Shown here: in pieces, positions 6,223 through 9,245 of the stretch
How the letters are laid out: every line of letters begins with the position of its first letter
Numbering within the stretch: position 1 is the first letter of the stretch
Assembly: GCA_964387935.1 (NCBI GenBank)
Contig: CAYLZN010000235.1
Span: 1-9,245 of the forward strand
Direction: 5' to 3'
DNA from: CAYLZN01 sp964387935
GTDB taxonomy: Bacteria; Acidobacteriota; Vicinamibacteria; Vicinamibacterales; JAFNAJ01
DNA: 9,245 nt
Position numbers and translations under genes: made by a program
Notes under the pieces: generated by a model
Told to the model about the DNA's origin: nothing
Databases searched by the model: none
What the model saw: only the letters and a program-made list of their open reading frames with translations

Positions 6223-7302
6223 ATGGGGGACGCTCCCGTCACGCGTCGGACGTATATCGACTGGCTTCGCGGCGTTGCCGTGGTGGTGATGATCTTCGCC
6301 CACGTGACCGACGCGTGGACCCGGCCTGGTGACCGCGACACGTGGCCCTACCATCTCTCGGTGCGGATCTCCGGCATGGCCGCGCCGCTCTTCCTGTTCC
6401 TGGCCGGCGTGTCCGTTGCGCTGGCAGCCGGTACGAAGGTACGAGGCGGGTGGCCGGTGGGTCGGGCGGTGACCGCCGTGCGCCGCCGGGGCTGGGAGAT
6501 CCTCGGCCTGGCGCTGCTGTTCCGGCTGCAGGCCCTGGTGCTCAACCCGGGGGCCCCGCTGTCGGGCCTGCTCAAGGTGGACATCCTGAACGTCATGGGA
6601 CCATCGATGGTGATGGCCGCCACGGTGTGGGGGATCGCCACCGGGGCCTGGCCGCGCGCGTTCCTGCTCGGCCTGACCGCGAGCGGGTTCTCACTGCTGA
6701 CACCAGCCGTTCGAGAGGCATCGTGGCTCTCCGCGGTGCCGGACTGGCTCGAATGGTACGTGCGGCCTCCGCAGGGACGCAGCTGGTTCACCCTCTTCCC
6801 ATGGGCGGGCCTCCTCGTGGCCGGTACGTTTGTTGGCGACCTCCTCGATCGTGCCTCGACCGAGGCGCGTGAACGACGCCTGCTGCGCTGGCTCGCGGGG
6901 GCAGGTGTCGCCGTGTTCACGGGGGCCCTCGCCGCGTCCTATCTGCCGCCGCTCGTGGACGGCACCTCCTTCTGGACGACGTCGCCCAGCTATTTCTTCC
7001 TGCGGATCGGCCTGATGACGGCGCTGCTGCCGCTCGCCTGGCTGTGGTGTGCACGACTCACCCCGGGACGCTTCAGCCCGATGCTGCAGTTCGGGCGCAC
7101 GTCCTTGTTCGTCTACTGGATCCACGTGGAACTCGCCTACGGGATGGTGAGCAGGCCCCTCCATCGGGCCGTGCCCCTCCCGCTGGTGCTGCTGGCGTTC
7201 GTCGCGTTCACCGGCGTCATGCTGTGGGCGTCGGTGACCAAGGACCGCTGGGTCACCCGGCGGCGGGCCACACGCCGGGCGGCGCCTCAGCCGGCGCGCT
7301 GA
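6223..7302 (+). CDS. DUF1624/HGSNAT-like multi-pass membrane acyltransferase
   Basis: This 359-residue protein is very hydrophobic, with roughly ten predicted membrane segments (about 14-30, 53-70, 88-107, 119-140, 146-162, 190-208, 222-242, 256-276, 290-308, 317-336). The N-terminal motif R-x3-D-x2-RG (R9, D13, R16, G17) is followed by a conserved His27 near Asp30 in the first membrane helix. The block FGRTSLFVYWIHVEL at about 290-304 is typical of this family. The group is related to heparan-alpha-glucosaminide N-acetyltransferase, which carries an acyl group across the membrane to a sugar. By analogy this protein may acylate a cell-envelope glycan or lipid, but no substrate can be named. 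The frame is open back to a GTG at 6106, but those codons overlap the MarR gene and do not look like family sequence; ATG 6223 gives the standard N-terminus. The C-terminus overlaps the convergent TPR gene by 16 bases and ends in a basic Arg-rich cytoplasmic-type tail. Confidence 0.8.
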   Translation: MGDAPVTRRTYIDWLRGVAVVVMIFAHVTDAWTRPGDRDTWPYHLSVRISGMAAPLFLFLAGVSVALAAGTKVRGGWPVGRAVTAVRRRGWEILGLALLFRLQALVLNPGAPLSGLLKVDILNVMGPSMVMAATVWGIATGAWPRAFLLGLTASGFSLLTPAVREASWLSAVPDWLEWYVRPPQGRSWFTLFPWAGLLVAGTFVGDLLDRASTEARERRLLRWLAGAGVAVFTGALAASYLPPLVDGTSFWTTSPSYFFLRIGLMTALLPLAWLWCARLTPGRFSPMLQFGRTSLFVYWIHVELAYGMVSRPLHRAVPLPLVLLAFVAFTGVMLWASVTKDRWVTRRRATRRAAPQPAR

Positions 7303-9245
7303 AGCCGCAGCAGCTCCGCGCGGGCCCGCGTCACGACCGGCAGATCGGGATCTGCGCGGCGGAAGGCTGTCAGGAAGCGCGCGTAGCTCGCGCGGCTGGC
7401 CGCGGTGTCGCCAGCCAGGGCCTGGGCCCGCGCGAGTCCCAGTGTCGAGAGGGCGTGGAACACCGAGAAGGGATCGCTGCCGCGATGGTCGTGGAGGTGC
7501 TTGAACTCGATGGCGGCCGCCGCACCGTCGCCCGCCGCCAGAAGGGCCTCGGCTCGCAGGTGCAGTGGCGCCAGGGCCGCGGTGCGGCCGAGGTCGTACC
7601 GCTCCGTGGGACGCAAGGCGGTCTGGGCGTCCTGGGCGCGGCCCGCCGCCAGGAGCAGCGCGGCGCGGGCGACCGGGCCCGTGACGTTGACCAGGAGGGT
7701 ATCGTCCCTGCGCGCCGCGATACTGCTGTCCACGATGGGCGCGAGGCCCGCCGTGTCGGACGCAGCCGCGAGTGCGGCGGCCAACTGGAGGCGCACCTGG
7801 GGCGTCGAGTTCTCGATCAGGGGGCGCGCCAGCGCGCGCGCCTCTTCCGGGTATCCCAGCAGCGCCGCTGCCCACGCCGCCTGGGCCGTGTGCGAGTCGG
7901 CGACCTCCTGCAGCCGTGCGGCGCGTGCCAGGTCGGCGTCGCGGCGATACAGGTCGCGCGCCTCCGCCCAGCGGCCCTCGTAGGCCGCCACCTGGGCCTG
8001 CGCGCCCACCATGTCGAACTCGCGCGGGCGCCCCCTGGCCCACGCCAGGTGCCGCTCGGCGTCCTGGACATCCCCTCTCATGACCGCGAGCTGGAACAGC
8101 AGGCGACGCGTGGGTAACGTCTCGATGCCCCGGTTCGCCGCGGTCTCCGCGACGGCCCGCGCCTCCTCGAACTGGTTCAGGCCCCGGAGCGCGTACGCCA
8201 GGTTGGAAAACGGAAAGCCGTGGTTCGGGTTCCGCCGCTGCGCCTCACGCGCCTCCTCGATGGCACGTTCGTAGTCGCCCGCACGGTTGAGCAGGACCGC
8301 GAGGCTGTTCGGCGGCTGGTAGTCGCGCGGGTACAGGCGCTTCCATAGTTCCAGTGACCCGATGGCATCGTCCAGATTCCCGGTGACGCGGTCGTGATAC
8401 TGGAAGGCGATGGCCAGGCGCTCGCGCTCGCTGACCTGCGCGCTCTCCCTGAACGCCCTCGCCCCGTACTCGCGCGCCTTGTCCGACTCCCCGAGGTTCC
8501 CGTAGACGGTGGACAGCGCGTTCCAGGCGGACGCGAACTGCGGGTCGAGCGCCACCGCGCGCTCGAAGAACGGGACGGCCTGCAGTTCGTGACCCTCGGA
8601 ACGGCTGGCCTGGCCGAGCGTGTAGGACTTGAGCGCGTCGAGCGACGGCGTCGTGGCCTGTTCGATCGGCACGTCGAAGCTCGCGATCGTCGAGAGGGAT
8701 TCGCCCAGGTGCGACCGCATGGCCTTGACGGCGCGCCCGAGTCCCTGGAGGACTTCCTCCTTCCGCGCGGCCTGCGACTGTTCCAGGCCAATCGTTTCAC
8801 CGCTCGCGCAGGCCGTCGCCGTGAGGCTCGTCACGTAGTGCTCGCCGAGCCGCCCGATGCGGCCCTCGACCATGGCCTTCGCGTTCAGGCGCTGGCACAC
8901 CTCGCGTGCGACGTCATGGGGCAGGTGCAGGTCCGGTTCGCGCCCCATCAGCCGCAGCGTCTCGCGCACGCGGTCGTCGGCGACGATGTCCAGGAACGGC
9001 GACTGCCCGAGCTGCACCGCGAGCGCTTCGCGCAACGTGCCATCGAACACCGGATCGCCGGTATCGTTGACGACGTCGGCGAGGAGCAGCGAGTCCCGCT
9101 CGGTGAGGGCAGGCCCGCGTGCGCGGCCGGCGAAGGCCCACCACGCCAGGCCGCCCAGCGCCACGAGCGCGGCTGCCGCGGCCACGGATCGCCAGGACCA
9201 GCGCGGCTGGCGGTGCACGCCGGCGTCGGCGGCGCTGGACGACAC
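7287..9245 (-). CDS. TPR-repeat sensor protein, probably the C-terminal part of a serine/threonine kinase (5' truncated)
   Basis: The frame is open to the window edge. The GTG at 9245 is only the last codon in view, so 652 residues is a minimum. Numbering from that codon, a single membrane helix lies at about 20-39. Residues 50-185 form a FlgO/TolB-like domain beginning LLLADVVNDTGDPVFDGTL, with an ICQ/VCQR-type helix near 115-120. From about 205 to 640 the chain is helical repeat, with recognisable TPRs such as AVPFFERAVALDPQFASAWN (223-242) and a block at 342-372. In Acidobacteriota this membrane/FlgO-like/TPR arrangement usually follows an N-terminal protein kinase domain, which would lie to the right of the window. 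That kinase is inferred, not seen. A DNA-binding N-terminal domain (CadC-like) is the main alternative. The role would be signal sensing outside the cytoplasm coupled to an inside effector. It ends tail-to-tail with the acyltransferase gene. Confidence 0.83.
   Translation of the reverse strand: MSSSAADAGVHRQPRWSWRSVAAAAALVALGGLAWWAFAGRARGPALTERDSLLLADVVNDTGDPVFDGTLREALAVQLGQSPFLDIVADDRVRETLRLMGREPDLHLPHDVAREVCQRLNAKAMVEGRIGRLGEHYVTSLTATACASGETIGLEQSQAARKEEVLQGLGRAVKAMRSHLGESLSTIASFDVPIEQATTPSLDALKSYTLGQASRSEGHELQAVPFFERAVALDPQFASAWNALSTVYGNLGESDKAREYGARAFRESAQVSERERLAIAFQYHDRVTGNLDDAIGSLELWKRLYPRDYQPPNSLAVLLNRAGDYERAIEEAREAQRRNPNHGFPFSNLAYALRGLNQFEEARAVAETAANRGIETLPTRRLLFQLAVMRGDVQDAERHLAWARGRPREFDMVGAQAQVAAYEGRWAEARDLYRRDADLARAARLQEVADSHTAQAAWAAALLGYPEEARALARPLIENSTPQVRLQLAAALAAASDTAGLAPIVDSSIAARRDDTLLVNVTGPVARAALLLAAGRAQDAQTALRPTERYDLGRTAALAPLHLRAEALLAAGDGAAAAIEFKHLHDHRGSDPFSVFHALSTLGLARAQALAGDTAASRASYARFLTAFRRADPDLPVVTRARAELLRLQRAG

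Noticed and set aside
6691..8043. 450-codon minus-strand open frame across the acyltransferase and sensor genes
   Set aside because: It is Gly/Arg/Pro-rich and out of frame with the convincing TPR gene on the same strand, so it is a shadow.
1..9245. CRISPR array, tRNA, rRNA, insertion sequence or prophage genes
   Set aside because: No regularly spaced repeats, cloverleaf-like sequence, transposase or integrase motifs, or terminal inverted repeats were seen on either strand.

Overview
The window is very GC-rich (roughly 70% by eye) and almost entirely coding. It holds eight protein genes, the first and last cut by the window edges, with short gaps and several 3-base to 57-base junctions. The strongest taxonomic hint is the right-hand gene. 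Its membrane segment, FlgO/TolB-like domain and TPR array match the C-terminal half of the serine/threonine kinase sensor proteins that are greatly expanded in Acidobacteriota. Together with the GC content, this suggests a soil-type acidobacterium, perhaps of the Vicinamibacteria. That is an inference from recall, not from a search. No RNA gene, CRISPR array, insertion sequence or integrase was seen.

Bases 1-4092 (+): a tightly packed export operon. It runs from the end of a TolC-family outer-membrane channel to a single-domain ABC ATPase (4-base GTGA overlap), then two paralogous ABC-2 type permeases (3- and 6-base gaps). This is the layout of YbhFSR-like exporters with their own outer-membrane exit. 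A periplasmic adaptor would be expected just left of the window.

Bases 4150-5551 (+): a two-gene sulfur/redox unit. The first gene is a PLP enzyme whose diagnostic residues fit D-cysteine desulfhydrase rather than ACC deaminase. The second, seven bases downstream, is an OsmC-family protein resembling E. coli YhfA. The pair may have its own promoter, because a TATACT element lies in the gap after the permeases, but read-through from the exporter operon is also possible.

Bases 5594-6121 (-): a cysteine-free MarR-family regulator, convergent with the OsmC gene and divergent from a membrane acyltransferase of the DUF1624/HGSNAT-like type (6223-7302, +). The 101-base divergent region carries an A/T-rich inverted repeat that is a plausible MarR operator.

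Bases 7287-9245 (-): the C-terminal part of the probable kinase-TPR sensor. It overlaps the acyltransferase gene tail-to-tail by 16 bases. I see mostly recognisable families. The least ordinary parts are the desulfhydrase/OsmC pairing and the regulator-acyltransferase intergenic region. I did not find a clearly novel system.
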